Source of the DNA: Arthrobacter sp. 18067
Lineage (GTDB): Bacteria; Actinomycetota; Actinomycetes; Actinomycetales; Micrococcaceae
DNA: 64,000 nt
Direction: 5' to 3'
Assembly (NCBI RefSeq): GCF_902706295.1
Contig: NZ_CACSJJ010000024.1
Span: 19,804-83,803 of the forward strand
A program made the position numbers and the translations under genes. The notes under the pieces were generated by a model that was not told where the DNA came from, did no database searches, and was given only the letters and a program-made list of their open reading frames with translations. Positions 8,691-17,677 of the stretch are shown piece after piece (the first letter of the stretch is position 1; each line of letters opens with the position of its first letter).

Positions 8691-8743
8691 CCTGTCCCGC
8701 CTTTCGCAGGCGTGACAGCTCAGGCAGCCGGCGACTGGTCCTG

Positions 8744-9523
8744 CTAGTTCAGGGCCGGGGTGTCCGTAGGGATCACTCCCGAGCTGTACAGGTCGGTGGC
8801 GAGGTCCTGAAGTGCACGCAGGGCCACGCGTTGGGTAAACGGACCGTAGGACACCCGTGCCACACCAAGTTCCTGGAGCTCGGCGGCAGGGAGGGCTCCG
8901 GGTGCACCGATCACGGAGAGCTTCCCGTGACCGAGGCCTTCAACCAGCGGTTCGATGACCTCACGGGTCATGGCGCCAGGCACGAAAACCAGCGAAGCGC
9001 CGGCGTCCAGGAAGGCGCGTCCCCTGGCGATGGCGTCCTCAATACTGTCCTGGATCGGCCGGTCCCCGCCCCGGGCAATGGCGTCGGTGCGTGCGTTCAG
9101 CTGGAACTGGATGCCTTCGTCGGCGGCCGCCGAAATGATCGACTGTACGCGGGCCACGGCCTCGTCGAAGGGCCGAAGCCGGTCTTCGACGTTGGCACCA
9201 ACCACGCCGATCCCAATCGCCCGGCGGATGGTCTCGGCCGGGTTGTCGTAGCCATCGTCCAGGTCGGCAGTGACCGGGTGATCCACCGCGTCGACGATGC
9301 GTTTCACGCCGTCCAGTGCGACGTCCAAGGGCATGGTTCCGTCGGCATAGCCAAAGGCTGCAGCAATCGAATGCCCTGCCGTGGCAATGGCCTTCGTCTC
9401 AGGAAGTGCTGCAATTGTCCGGGCGCTGATGGCGTCCCACACATTGACCACACTCAGGATTTCCGGTGCCTCGTGCAGGGCTTTCAGCTGCTGTGCACGT
9501 GCGTTGGTGTTTGCGTCAGTCAT
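8744..9523 (-). CDS. Isocitrate lyase/PEP mutase superfamily enzyme
   Basis: A 259-residue TIM-barrel enzyme. The metal-binding TADLDDGYDN motif, the NVEDR segment and QLNARTDA are typical of the PEP mutase/2-methylisocitrate lyase/oxaloacetate decarboxylase superfamily. It lacks the KKCGH catalytic cysteine motif of isocitrate lyase proper, so a small-molecule lyase or decarboxylase is more likely. It stands alone. A 16-base tandem duplication of its ribosome site and start codon creates a seven-codon upstream reading frame, described separately. Confidence 0.82.
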   Translation of the reverse strand: MTDANTNARAQQLKALHEAPEILSVVNVWDAISARTIAALPETKAIATAGHSIAAAFGYADGTMPLDVALDGVKRIVDAVDHPVTADLDDGYDNPAETIRRAIGIGVVGANVEDRLRPFDEAVARVQSIISAAADEGIQFQLNARTDAIARGGDRPIQDSIEDAIARGRAFLDAGASLVFVPGAMTREVIEPLVEGLGHGKLSVIGAPGALPAAELQELGVARVSYGPFTQRVALRALQDLATDLYSSGVIPTDTPALN

Positions 9524-9539
9524 CGTCGTTCTCCGTCAT
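9516..9539 (-). other. Upstream mini-ORF from duplicated ribosome site and start
   Basis: On the minus strand the 16-base unit GGAGAACRACGATGAC occurs twice in tandem (R differs between copies). The upstream copy gives ATG at 9539 with its own GGAG, encoding MTENDDD and a TGA stop at 9516-9518 that overlaps the first codons of the main gene (start 9523). Ribosomes ending there could re-initiate at the main start. Whether it is translated is not known. Confidence 0.5.
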
Positions 9540-9679
9540 CGTTGTTCTCCGTGATCCACGGGTGGGAACCAGTCTCACTTGCCACCCACAGCCTAGGCAT
9601 AACGTCGGGCATTGAAACAGCCTGGGGGTGAGGCGCGACACCATGCATCGTGTGCCCATGTACTACGCATCGGTGGAAA

Positions 9680-10891
9680 CTACGACGTCGGGTGGCCGGC
9701 TTCGGCCGCTGGTTCCGCTTCCATCGGCTCGGCTCCTACAACCCTGTTCCGCCCCTGGGCTTTCGCGCTGTAAAGGGCGGCATCTGCCACGTTGATCATG
9801 AAGGCCAAGTCCGGAGCGTCGGCACCTGTCGAGGTAACGCCGTAGCTCACTGTTGGGAACGGCAGGCCATCCGGGCCTTGCATCGCCGACAGGCGGCTAC
9901 TGATTTCTGAAGCGATGATCTCTGCCCGTTGCTGGGTGGCTCCGGGCAGGAACAGGATGAACTCCTCCCCTCCGTATCGCGCCACGAGATCTGTTGACCT
10001 GACCGAGGCAGTGCAGGCTGTGGCGAAGGCGCGGAGGGCCGCGTCACCGGCCGAATGTCCGTGTTCATCATTGACTGCCTTGAAATGGTCCAAGTCGGCC
10101 AGGACCAGGGCGGCACCGTGATGGGACATAGGGCCCGCCAGTTGCCGGGAGGCCAGCTCCAGGAAAGCACCCCTGTTGAGCAGCCCTGTCAGGTGATCAC
10201 GATCCGCGCGTTCCCGGAGGCGTTTGATCAACTGCTTGTTGCTGAGCGTATTCATGGTGGAGGACACGGCCACCAGCAGCATCAAATGCATCAGGGCGGC
10301 CGGCGCATAGCCAAAGAACGTACGGAAGACCTCGTTGTTCGGCCCGGCCAGCACGAAGGTCACCGCCCGGAACAGGTAGTACAAGGCCGTCAGCCCGGCG
10401 ATGATGGACAGGAATTTGGTGATCCTGGACCGGGCAGGTTTCGCGAACCACAGTTCCAACGCAGCCAACGTGATTCCCAGCGTCGTCAGGCACAGGTAGA
10501 CCAAACCGCCGGACCACACGCTGTTTCCCGGATCGTCCAGGGCGGATGCAAAGCCGCTGAGAAGGGGAGCCGGCAACAGCAGCCAAGCGCTTGCCCGGCG
10601 GTCGCGGAGGGTACGTGCTCCCGCCCAGACACAGAATGTCCCCGCGACAACAAGGGCCTTCCCGGTGGGATTGGCCCACAGTTGGGCGGCCGTACCGTTC
10701 ATCAGGAAGGCGGCATTGCCAACGAAAAAGAGGCACAGGGCTACCCGCCACCACTCAGCGTAGGGCGAGCGTCTCCGTTGGGACGAGACACAGGAAATGA
10801 CGATCAGGGTCAGGGTGACCAAGCCGAGGACGACCCGGACGGAGAAGGGGTCCAGGACTATTGCGCCCTCTTGCAACGAAACTGCAATCAT
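9680..10891 (-). CDS. Membrane-bound diguanylate cyclase (GGDEF)
   Basis: A 403-residue protein. About seven hydrophobic segments fill residues 15-210, followed by a GGDEF domain (about 225-385) that makes cyclic di-GMP from two GTP. The active-site motif is RYGGEEF, fully conserved. An RSTD motif five residues before it is the RxxD inhibitory site, so the enzyme is probably product-inhibited. No cytoplasmic sensor domain is visible; the membrane part would be the input. No neighbour suggests the signal. Confidence 0.9.
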   Translation of the reverse strand: MIAVSLQEGAIVLDPFSVRVVLGLVTLTLIVISCVSSQRRRSPYAEWWRVALCLFFVGNAAFLMNGTAAQLWANPTGKALVVAGTFCVWAGARTLRDRRASAWLLLPAPLLSGFASALDDPGNSVWSGGLVYLCLTTLGITLAALELWFAKPARSRITKFLSIIAGLTALYYLFRAVTFVLAGPNNEVFRTFFGYAPAALMHLMLLVAVSSTMNTLSNKQLIKRLRERADRDHLTGLLNRGAFLELASRQLAGPMSHHGAALVLADLDHFKAVNDEHGHSAGDAALRAFATACTASVRSTDLVARYGGEEFILFLPGATQQRAEIIASEISSRLSAMQGPDGLPFPTVSYGVTSTGADAPDLAFMINVADAALYSAKAQGRNRVVGAEPMEAEPAAEAGHPTS

Positions 10892-11200
10892 GCCGCGGCG
10901 CCGCTATCTTCCGAGCACCAAATATCCCTCATTCGTTACCCTCAAATGATTTCTATCTCCGTGCTTCACTTAATCCCCCGCATTTGTTGCTGCACCGGCT
11001 TTTGCCACAAAGCCAACAGTCAAGCACGTTTTCTCCCTTTAGTGAATAGGGATCGGTGCGAGAAGCATCAAACCAGCCTAACGTGAAATTAGGGGCATCT
11101 CGTGAAAATTCATGTCTGACCAAGCGCTAATTGAAATTTTCTCCGAGGATGCTGCCACACGCCAATAAAGGGATCGGTACTGATTTATCGGCGATGGAAA
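10892..11200. other. AT-rich intergenic region
   Basis: This 309-base region between divergent genes is much lower in GC than its surroundings. It must hold the promoters for the diguanylate cyclase and the BNR-repeat gene. A possible 18-codon frame at 11112-11168 has no well-placed ribosome site. I see no strong hairpin or RNA gene. Confidence 0.5.
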
Positions 11201-12514
11201 ATGCCGGCCACATCCACAAACGGGGCCAGTATCCCACCCTTGCCACCTACCCGCCCTGATGGTTCGATGGGGTTCATGGCAACCGCAGATACCGCAGAGA
11301 GTTATGTCTTAGCGATCGGGACCAAGAAAGGCCTGTGGCTGGCTACCAGCCCGGACCGCAAGGAATGGTCCCTCTCCGGCCCGCACTTCCTGATGAGCGA
11401 GATACCCAGCATCGGGATAGACACGCGGGACGGCAAAACCCGGATCATGGTGGGCGTGCGATCAGAGCACTGGGGACCAACCGTGGCCCACTCCGACGAC
11501 CTTGGCGCCACCTGGACCGAACCCGAGCAAGGCGCCATCAAATTCCCGGACGGCACCGACGCCGCTTTGGAACGCATCTGGCAGATCTACCCCGACGCCG
11601 ACTCCCGCCCCGGCGTCGTCTGGGCTGGTTGCGAACCGATTTCCGTGTGGAAATCGACCGACGGCGGCGAGCACTTTGAGCTCAACCGCGGACTGTGGGA
11701 CCACCCGCATCGCAGCGAATGGGGCGCCGGCTATGGTGGGGCGGCTGCGCACTCGATCGTGATTGATCCGTCCGGCGAAAAGGTCCACATCGCCATGAGC
11801 ACTGGCGGAGTTTACAGATCGCTCGACGGCGGGACGTCCTGGGAGCCCCGTAACAAGGGAATCTCGGCCTACTTCATGCCCGATCCCAATCCCGAGTTCG
11901 GCCAGTGCGTTCACAAGATCGCAGCGGACGCCGCCGTCGAGGGCCGTTTGTATGCGCAGAACCATCACGGCGTGTACCGCACGGACGATAACGGCGAGAA
12001 CTGGGACTCCATCGCCGAGGGGCTGCCGGCAGACTTTGGCTTTGTCATGCTGACGCATCCCCGCCGCGAGGGAACGGCTTGGGTCATCCCGTTGAAGGCC
12101 GATGGCGAACGCATCCCACCTGACAGCAAGCTCAGCGTGCACCGAACAAACGACGCAGGAAACTCGTGGACTGAACTGCACACGGGACTCCCGGACCGCG
12201 AATACAACGCCGTCCTGCGCGACGCCGCGTCCGTGGACACAGCCGAACCCGTTGGGGTGTATTTCGGAACGCGCGGCGGTGCCGTGTACGCCAGCGCCGA
12301 CGAGGGCGGGACCTTTACTGAAGTGGCCTCGCACCTACCGGACGTACTGTGCGTGCGGGCCGCCGTCGTGGTTGGCAACGCCGCAGGCGTGGAAGCCCCG
12401 CTGGCTGCGGCGGAAGCCACTGTGATTGCCGAAGCCGCAGTGATAGTGGAGGAAGCGGCCCAGTCGATTGACCCCACTCCGGACGATCAATCCAGCGCCC
12501 CGGTACCTGGTTAG
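11201..12514 (+). CDS. BNR/WD40-like repeat protein (exo-sialidase-like beta propeller)
   Basis: A 437-residue beta-propeller protein. Asp-box-like repeats are visible: SDDLGATW, STDGGEHF, SLDGGTSW, TDDNGENW, TNDAGNSW and SADEGGTF, about six blades. Members are often named sialidase or glycosyl hydrolase, but no sialidase catalytic set is evident, so enzymatic activity is doubtful. There is no signal peptide. The start is uncertain: residues 1-25 are unlike the family, and the ATG at 11276 just before the first strand (YVLAIGTKKGLW) may be the true start. It ends 7 bases before a MoaD/ThiS-like gene, a pairing that suggests joint function. Confidence 0.8.
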   Translation: MPATSTNGASIPPLPPTRPDGSMGFMATADTAESYVLAIGTKKGLWLATSPDRKEWSLSGPHFLMSEIPSIGIDTRDGKTRIMVGVRSEHWGPTVAHSDDLGATWTEPEQGAIKFPDGTDAALERIWQIYPDADSRPGVVWAGCEPISVWKSTDGGEHFELNRGLWDHPHRSEWGAGYGGAAAHSIVIDPSGEKVHIAMSTGGVYRSLDGGTSWEPRNKGISAYFMPDPNPEFGQCVHKIAADAAVEGRLYAQNHHGVYRTDDNGENWDSIAEGLPADFGFVMLTHPRREGTAWVIPLKADGERIPPDSKLSVHRTNDAGNSWTELHTGLPDREYNAVLRDAASVDTAEPVGVYFGTRGGAVYASADEGGTFTEVASHLPDVLCVRAAVVVGNAAGVEAPLAAAEATVIAEAAVIVEEAAQSIDPTPDDQSSAPVPG

Positions 12515-12521
12515 GTCCGTT

Positions 12522-12809
12522 GTGGCTGACTTTACGGTTTTGTTGCCTGGTGTCCTGCAGCCGCTCGTCGGCGGACAGTCCTATCTGACTGCGTCCGCCG
12601 ACGGGGCTGTGACCGTGGGACAGTTGCTGGATTCTGTGACCGGAGATTATCCGGTGCTGGCCAGGCGTTTGCGTGATGAAACCGGGGCGCTCCGCCGTTT
12701 CGTGAATATTTACGTGAACGGTGATGAAGTCCGGCGTCTGAAGGGTCTTGATACGGAGGTCGCGGCCGGCCAGGAGGTCCTGATTGTCCAGTCCGTGGCC
12801 GGTGGCTGA
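12522..12809 (+). CDS. MoaD/ThiS-like ubiquitin-fold protein with Gly-Gly tail
   Basis: A 95-residue beta-grasp protein. It has the VTVGQLLDSV helix, the FVNIYVNGDEVR strand and an AAGQEVLIVQSVAGG C-terminus ending in Gly-Gly, the form that is adenylated and thiocarboxylated in sulfur carriers. I start at GTG 12522, 7 bases after the stop of the BNR gene, because the earlier codons overlap that gene and are unlike the family. No E1-like MoeB/ThiF enzyme lies nearby. It could be a sulfur carrier or a protein modifier; molybdopterin synthesis is not supported by context. Confidence 0.78.
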   Translation: MADFTVLLPGVLQPLVGGQSYLTASADGAVTVGQLLDSVTGDYPVLARRLRDETGALRRFVNIYVNGDEVRRLKGLDTEVAAGQEVLIVQSVAGG

Positions 12810-12832
12810 GTGGGGTTTGGGGTCAAGCCGGT

Positions 12833-13069
12833 TCAGGCGACGCGCCAAACACTGCATTCGTCGGTATTGATGGCTTTCCTCATACCTGAGACGTGATCCA
12901 TGATCCAGACGACGCCGATTCCCGGCGCGGTTTCCTGGACCTGTCCGCGGCGGATGACCACGTCATCGTAGGCGGGTCCCACGGACAGGCGGGCTTCGAT
13001 CTCGTCTCCACGGTGGAGCTGGCTGATCGCGCGTATACGTGTTGTGTGTGTTGTGACTTCCTTCAACAT
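12833..13069 (-). CDS. Small hypothetical protein (78 aa)
   Basis: I do not recognise a named family. I start at the ATG at 13069 because a perfect AGGAGG ribosome site precedes it; the longer frame to 13282 overlaps the divergent protease start region. The C-terminal half (RRGQVQ, then VVWIMDHVSGMRKAI) resembles part of the 98-residue protein at 47923-48219, suggesting a small beta-rich family in this genome. Convergent with the MoaD-like gene. Confidence 0.6.
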   Translation of the reverse strand: MLKEVTTHTTRIRAISQLHRGDEIEARLSVGPAYDDVVIRRGQVQETAPGIGVVWIMDHVSGMRKAINTDECSVWRVA

Positions 13070-13297
13070 TGTGGCCTCCTGGGCTGGAGCTTGTGCCTGC
13101 ACTTGCCGGCTATTCCAGTGTGGCGGGCCAATGTTGCCACGGTATTTCGGGGCGGTTAGGGTCCGGTTAGCATTCCGGGTTGCTTGCATTTCCAGCGACC
13201 CCGCCCCGCCTTCCGGGTGCACTGCGGCCGCGGCTGTAGCCTGATCTCGGTTCCTGAGACTCACAGGAACCACAGGCTCCATCCCCGGGGAGATTCA

Positions 13298-16021
13298 ATG
13301 GGTGTTTTGCGGCGATCGATCGCGTTGTCTACAGGCCTGACTGTGTTTGCTGCGGGCCTGTTTTTCGTGCAGGCGCCGGCTACGGCCGTTCCCTTGCCGG
13401 GGCCGGACAATCCGAACGTCCAGTTCGTGGAAGGCACGCCGCACTCGGAGCATACGTTCGAGACGCCGCCCGTTGACAACGCACCAAAGGGACAGGCCGA
13501 CGTCGACTCCCTCCTCCGCGACGGCGCGCTGGCCGCCGGTCCGGGCGGAGATATCCGCGTCCGCCTGGTGACGGCGAAGCTGGCGGACAACACCAACCCG
13601 GTTTCGATGGCGGGTGCCGAGCAGGCTGTGGCTGCGACCAGCAACTACTGGAAAGCGATGACGGCCAACAAGCTGTCCATGACTGTGAACAGCAAGGTGG
13701 CCGGACACCAGTCCAAAGCGAAGTCCACGGACAGCTACAGCACCATCATGTCCACCATCACCAGTGAGCTGAAGTGGGCCGCGAGCCCTTTCACGGCGTT
13801 GGTGATCTTCATTCCCACGGCCACGCTGTCCGGGAATGCGCTCGGCGCCGGCTACAGCAGCGGCAGCTACAGTGGTCGCGTCCTTATGCCGCAGATCAGC
13901 AACTTCTCCAACAACGTGATGAGCCACGAATTCGGGCACGTGATCGGCTTGATGCACGCCGATGCGCTGCAATGCCGCAGCGGTGCTTCCGACGTTGGGG
14001 TGGACAGCAACGGGCGTTTCACCGACTCTTCCTGCTACATTCGCGAGTACGGCGACACCACGGACATCATGGGTGCAGCGCAGTACGCCTCGCCCGTAGT
14101 GAGTTCCACGCTGTGGGACTACGCAGGACTGGGCCGCGGTGACGAAATCCGTGACGTCGGCGTTGCTACCGGTATCAAGAGCTACACCCTCAAACCTTGG
14201 GGCGGCACAGAGGCGCAGCGGGCCATCAAGTTCACCGATCCCATCAGCCGCGAGGTCTATTACCTCGAACTTCGGCAACCGGTGGGCTACGACAGCTACC
14301 TCTCGGCATCGACGCAGAGCGGCAACAAGGGTGTCAAAATCGTCCAGCGCGGCGGGGCCACTATTGCCTCGTCACTGATCCTCATGCCGTCGACCGTTCC
14401 ATTCCCTGAGCCCTACTACGCAAAGAACCATGCATGGCAGGCAGGCAGCACCTTCACCACCTACACGGGTACCAAGGTGACCATCAATTCCGTCTCGGCG
14501 ACCTCGGCAACGGTCACCATCAACGCCGATCCCAAGCTCAAGACCCAAATGCGGTTCTCAGCAGGCGATTTCGACGGCGACAAACTCGCCGATGTCATTT
14601 CCCGCGAAGCGGACGGCTCCTTGCTCCTATTCGCGGGCCTTCCCGGGAACCGTCTTGAGGATTCTGTGCGGATCGGTTCCGGCTGGGACATTTTCAACGC
14701 TGTGTTGGGCACTTCCGACTTCACTGGCGATGGCTTCGCGGACATTCTGGCACGCAGCAGCGACGGTGCCCTGTGGCTCTACCCGGGCAACGGGAAGGGC
14801 GGATTCCTGCCCAGAAGCCAGGTTGGCATCGGTTGGCAGGGCTTCACCCAGTTGGTAGCTCCAGGTGATTTCAACGGCGATGGTCGCGCGGACGTGATCG
14901 CCGCCGATACGGACGGTCGCCTGTGGCTCTACCCAGGCAACGGCTCGGGTGGTTTCCTTGCCAGGGTGTTGGCCGGCCAAGGCTGGGATTCGTTCAACAG
15001 CCTCGCCCCCGCGGGTTCCTTCGGCGGCGGGTCCGGCGGACTCCTTGCCCGCGCTGCTGACGGCACGCTCTATGTCTACCCCGGCGATGGTGAGGGCGGC
15101 TTCCTGCCGCGTGCCGCCGTCGGAAGTGGTTGGAACGGCGCCGGCGACATTGTCGGCGGGCAGGACCTGACAGGCGATCAGCGTGCTGACGTCCTCGCGG
15201 GAGGGCCCATGATCCTGTACCCGGGTGACGGCACCGGCTTCGCGGACCGCCTGGCAATTGGAACCGGCTGGAACCAATTCAGCCAAGTGTGGGAGGCGGG
15301 GGATTTCGACGGCGATGCTGTCGCTGACGTCCTGGCGCGTGGCACCAACGGCGTCCTGTGGCTCTACCCAGGCAACGGTTCGGGTGGCTTCCTGCCGCGT
15401 GTCCAGGTGGGGACGGGCTGGAATGTCTTCACGGCCGTGCTGAGTGCCGGGGATTTCGACGGCGATAAGCACGCGGATCTCGTGGCGAGGGCCTCCGATG
15501 GGACGCTGTGGCTTTATCCAACCGACGGCAAGGGGCAATTCCTGGCCCGCAAGCAGATCGGCACGGGCTGGCAAGGGTTCACGGAGCTGCTGGCGCCGGG
15601 TGACTTTTCGGGTGACGGCCGCGCCGATATTTTGGCGAGGGCCGGTGACGGGAGCTTGTGGTTGTACCTGGGGAATGGTGCGGGCGGGTTCCAGTCGTGG
15701 CGGCAAATCGGCACCGGCTGGAACATCTTCAACGCGGTGATGCAGGGCAGTGACTTCAACGGCGACGGCAGGGAAGACGTTCTTGCCCGCGGGACTGACG
15801 GCGCACTCTGGCTCTACCCGGGCAACGGCAGCGGCGGGTTCCTCGCCCGGCAGTATCTGGGTTCGGGATGGAACATGTTCACCACCTTCGCGGCCATCGG
15901 CAATGCGTTTACTGGTACAGGCGATCCGTCCCTTGTGGGCGTCGCAGGGGACGGGACGTTGTTGATGTACTCCGGGACGGGCCGGGGCGCGTTCAAACCG
16001 GTGGCGCTGAACCCGCGGTAG
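13298..16021 (+). CDS. Secreted zinc metalloprotease with FG-GAP/VCBS repeats
   Basis: A 907-residue exported protein. An N-terminal signal peptide (RRS, then ALSTGLTVFAAGLFFVQAPA) is probably cleaved near residue 30. Residues 80-430 contain a zincin domain with the zinc motif HEFGHVIGLMH (His210, His214, His220; Glu211 catalytic). Residues 435-907 hold ten repeats of about 50 residues, most with a DFDGDxxAD calcium-binding loop and WLYPGNG; these would fold as a beta propeller. Repeats 4, 5 and 10 have degenerate loops. I start at ATG 13298, preceded by GGGGAG, not at 13184. It stands alone. It probably degrades extracellular protein; the target is unknown. Confidence 0.86.
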   Translation: MGVLRRSIALSTGLTVFAAGLFFVQAPATAVPLPGPDNPNVQFVEGTPHSEHTFETPPVDNAPKGQADVDSLLRDGALAAGPGGDIRVRLVTAKLADNTNPVSMAGAEQAVAATSNYWKAMTANKLSMTVNSKVAGHQSKAKSTDSYSTIMSTITSELKWAASPFTALVIFIPTATLSGNALGAGYSSGSYSGRVLMPQISNFSNNVMSHEFGHVIGLMHADALQCRSGASDVGVDSNGRFTDSSCYIREYGDTTDIMGAAQYASPVVSSTLWDYAGLGRGDEIRDVGVATGIKSYTLKPWGGTEAQRAIKFTDPISREVYYLELRQPVGYDSYLSASTQSGNKGVKIVQRGGATIASSLILMPSTVPFPEPYYAKNHAWQAGSTFTTYTGTKVTINSVSATSATVTINADPKLKTQMRFSAGDFDGDKLADVISREADGSLLLFAGLPGNRLEDSVRIGSGWDIFNAVLGTSDFTGDGFADILARSSDGALWLYPGNGKGGFLPRSQVGIGWQGFTQLVAPGDFNGDGRADVIAADTDGRLWLYPGNGSGGFLARVLAGQGWDSFNSLAPAGSFGGGSGGLLARAADGTLYVYPGDGEGGFLPRAAVGSGWNGAGDIVGGQDLTGDQRADVLAGGPMILYPGDGTGFADRLAIGTGWNQFSQVWEAGDFDGDAVADVLARGTNGVLWLYPGNGSGGFLPRVQVGTGWNVFTAVLSAGDFDGDKHADLVARASDGTLWLYPTDGKGQFLARKQIGTGWQGFTELLAPGDFSGDGRADILARAGDGSLWLYLGNGAGGFQSWRQIGTGWNIFNAVMQGSDFNGDGREDVLARGTDGALWLYPGNGSGGFLARQYLGSGWNMFTTFAAIGNAFTGTGDPSLVGVAGDGTLLMYSGTGRGAFKPVALNPR

Positions 16022-16089
16022 CGCTGGGAGGCGGTTCGCCGCGCGTTCCTTCCCGGTTGCCTCGGCCCGCGGCGTGTCAGGCACAGCGA

Positions 16090-16123
16090 AAAGCCCGGAA
16101 TGTCAGGTGACGTTCCGGGCTTT
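16090..16123. terminator. Bidirectional terminator hairpin
   Basis: AAAGCCCGGAA (16090-16100) pairs perfectly with TTCCGGGCTTT (16113-16123). It lies between the convergent metalloprotease and MHS transporter genes and carries A/T runs on both sides, so it can serve both. Confidence 0.8.
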
Positions 16124-16163
16124 CCGTGCTCCGGGCCCAAGTAACTGGGCAGGAGCGTCAGGC

Positions 16164-17501
16164 TTAGGCGTGCTGGGCTTGCTTGTGCTGGCCGAGCTCC
16201 GCAGTGGGCGTCTTGGCAGACTCGCGGGCCGTCATCGCTGAGACGGCTGCGATCACACAGATGACTGCGGTGAAGATGGAGATCTGAACCCATCCGCCGG
16301 GCTTGGTTCCGCCCAGTGCGGTGACGATGGCCGGGGCAAACCCTGCCATGAGGAAGCCGAGTTGCGTGCCGATGGCCAGGCCGGAGAAGCGGACCTTGGT
16401 GCTGAACATTTCACCGTAGAACGACGGCCATACAGCGTTTGCTGCGGCGTATCCGAAGGAGAAGAACACCACGGAGACCAGGAACATCAGCGGCACCATG
16501 CCCGATTCGAGGGTCAGCAGGAAGACCGGAGTCATGATGGCGCTGGCGAAAGCACCGTAGATGAAGACGGGCTTCCGGCCGATCTTGTCCGCGAGCATGC
16601 CGAACAGAGGCTGGGTTCCAAGAGCCACCACGTTGGCCACGACCACCAGCCAGAGTGTGATGGTGCTGTTGACGCCGGCAACATCCTGGGCGTACTTGAT
16701 GGCCAAGGTTCCAAAGACTGTGCTCACCGCGGCAATGAAGGCGCAGCAGACCACGCGGAGAACATCGCGCCAGTGGAGCTTGAGGAGATCGGCAACGGGC
16801 AGCTTGGAGATCTGGTTGTTCTTCTTGGCCTCGGCGAATGCCGGCGGCTCGTGCAGGGTACGGCGGATGAAGTAGGCCACCATGACTACAACGGCGCTGA
16901 GCCAGAACGGGATGCGCCAGCCGATGCCGTACTTGATCTCGTCCGGCAGGGCCACCACGGGAATGAAGACGAGGGCTGCCAGGATTTGGCCACCCTGGGT
17001 ACCTGTAAGGGTCCACGAAGTGAAGAATGCGCGGCGGTTGTCCGGAGCGTGCTCCAGCGTCATGGAGGAGGCACCTGCCTGTTCGCCGGCGGCCGAGAGG
17101 CCCTGGCAAAGGCGGGCGAGAACCAGCAGTACGGGAGCCCACCAGCCGATGGTCTTGAAGTCGGGAAGACAGCCGATGACGAAGGTGGCCGCGCCCATCA
17201 GGACCAGGGTGAACATAAGGACTTTTTGACGGCCGATCCTGTCGCCGAAGTGGCCCAGGATCACGGCGCCCACGGGGCGTGCGATGTAGGCGAAGCCGAA
17301 CGTCGCGAAGGACATGATGGCTGCGTTGGCATCTGCGGACGGGAAGAACACGTGCGGGAAGATCAGCGCTGCGGCCGAGCCGAAGATGAAGAAGTCGTAG
17401 TACTCGACGGCGCTGCCCAGGAAGCTCGCAAGTGCTGCCTTCTTGGGTGTTCCGGTGGTGGTTTCAGTGCCTGGCGTCGCTGACGGCATTGTTTGGCTCA
17501 T
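16164..17501 (-). CDS. MFS transporter, metabolite:H+ symporter (MHS) family, likely shikimate/quinate uptake
   Basis: A 445-residue, 12-segment major facilitator. The loop 2-3 motif GHFGDRIGRQKVL, its repeat ADKIGRKPVF and a start reading KKAALASFLGSAVEYYDFFIFG are typical of the MHS subfamily (ShiA, KgtP, ProP). It is divergent from the IclR regulator that opens the shikimate/protocatechuate island, so shikimate, quinate or a related acid is the likely cargo. This is inferred from context; the family also takes up dicarboxylates and betaines. Confidence 0.85.
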   Translation of the reverse strand: MSQTMPSATPGTETTTGTPKKAALASFLGSAVEYYDFFIFGSAAALIFPHVFFPSADANAAIMSFATFGFAYIARPVGAVILGHFGDRIGRQKVLMFTLVLMGAATFVIGCLPDFKTIGWWAPVLLVLARLCQGLSAAGEQAGASSMTLEHAPDNRRAFFTSWTLTGTQGGQILAALVFIPVVALPDEIKYGIGWRIPFWLSAVVVMVAYFIRRTLHEPPAFAEAKKNNQISKLPVADLLKLHWRDVLRVVCCAFIAAVSTVFGTLAIKYAQDVAGVNSTITLWLVVVANVVALGTQPLFGMLADKIGRKPVFIYGAFASAIMTPVFLLTLESGMVPLMFLVSVVFFSFGYAAANAVWPSFYGEMFSTKVRFSGLAIGTQLGFLMAGFAPAIVTALGGTKPGGWVQISIFTAVICVIAAVSAMTARESAKTPTAELGQHKQAQHA

Positions 17502-17677
17502 GGGGGGTTCCTTCTGTGACGACGATGTCGCGGATCTAGCTTCTAAGGGAAGACCAGAGCGAGGTGCGGCCGGATCATCCCGAAAGTAACCACATGGTGA
17601 GAGCTACTTGTGCAATACAGCAATACTGGCTGTGAGTGGGGTCACTTGTCAAGAGATGTCGCCACCATCTAGAAATA

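Noticed and set aside
8691..8743. Hairpin between the LysR gene and the PEP mutase-family gene
   Set aside because: Pairing is imperfect and lacks a T-run; too weak to list as a terminator.
11112..11168. 18-codon frame (MSDQALIEIF...) before the BNR gene
   Set aside because: No ribosome site at a normal distance and no sign of leader-peptide codons; kept only as a remark.
14627..16084. 485-codon open frame on the minus strand
   Set aside because: Antisense to the FG-GAP repeats; its internal repetition simply mirrors the repeats of the real gene.
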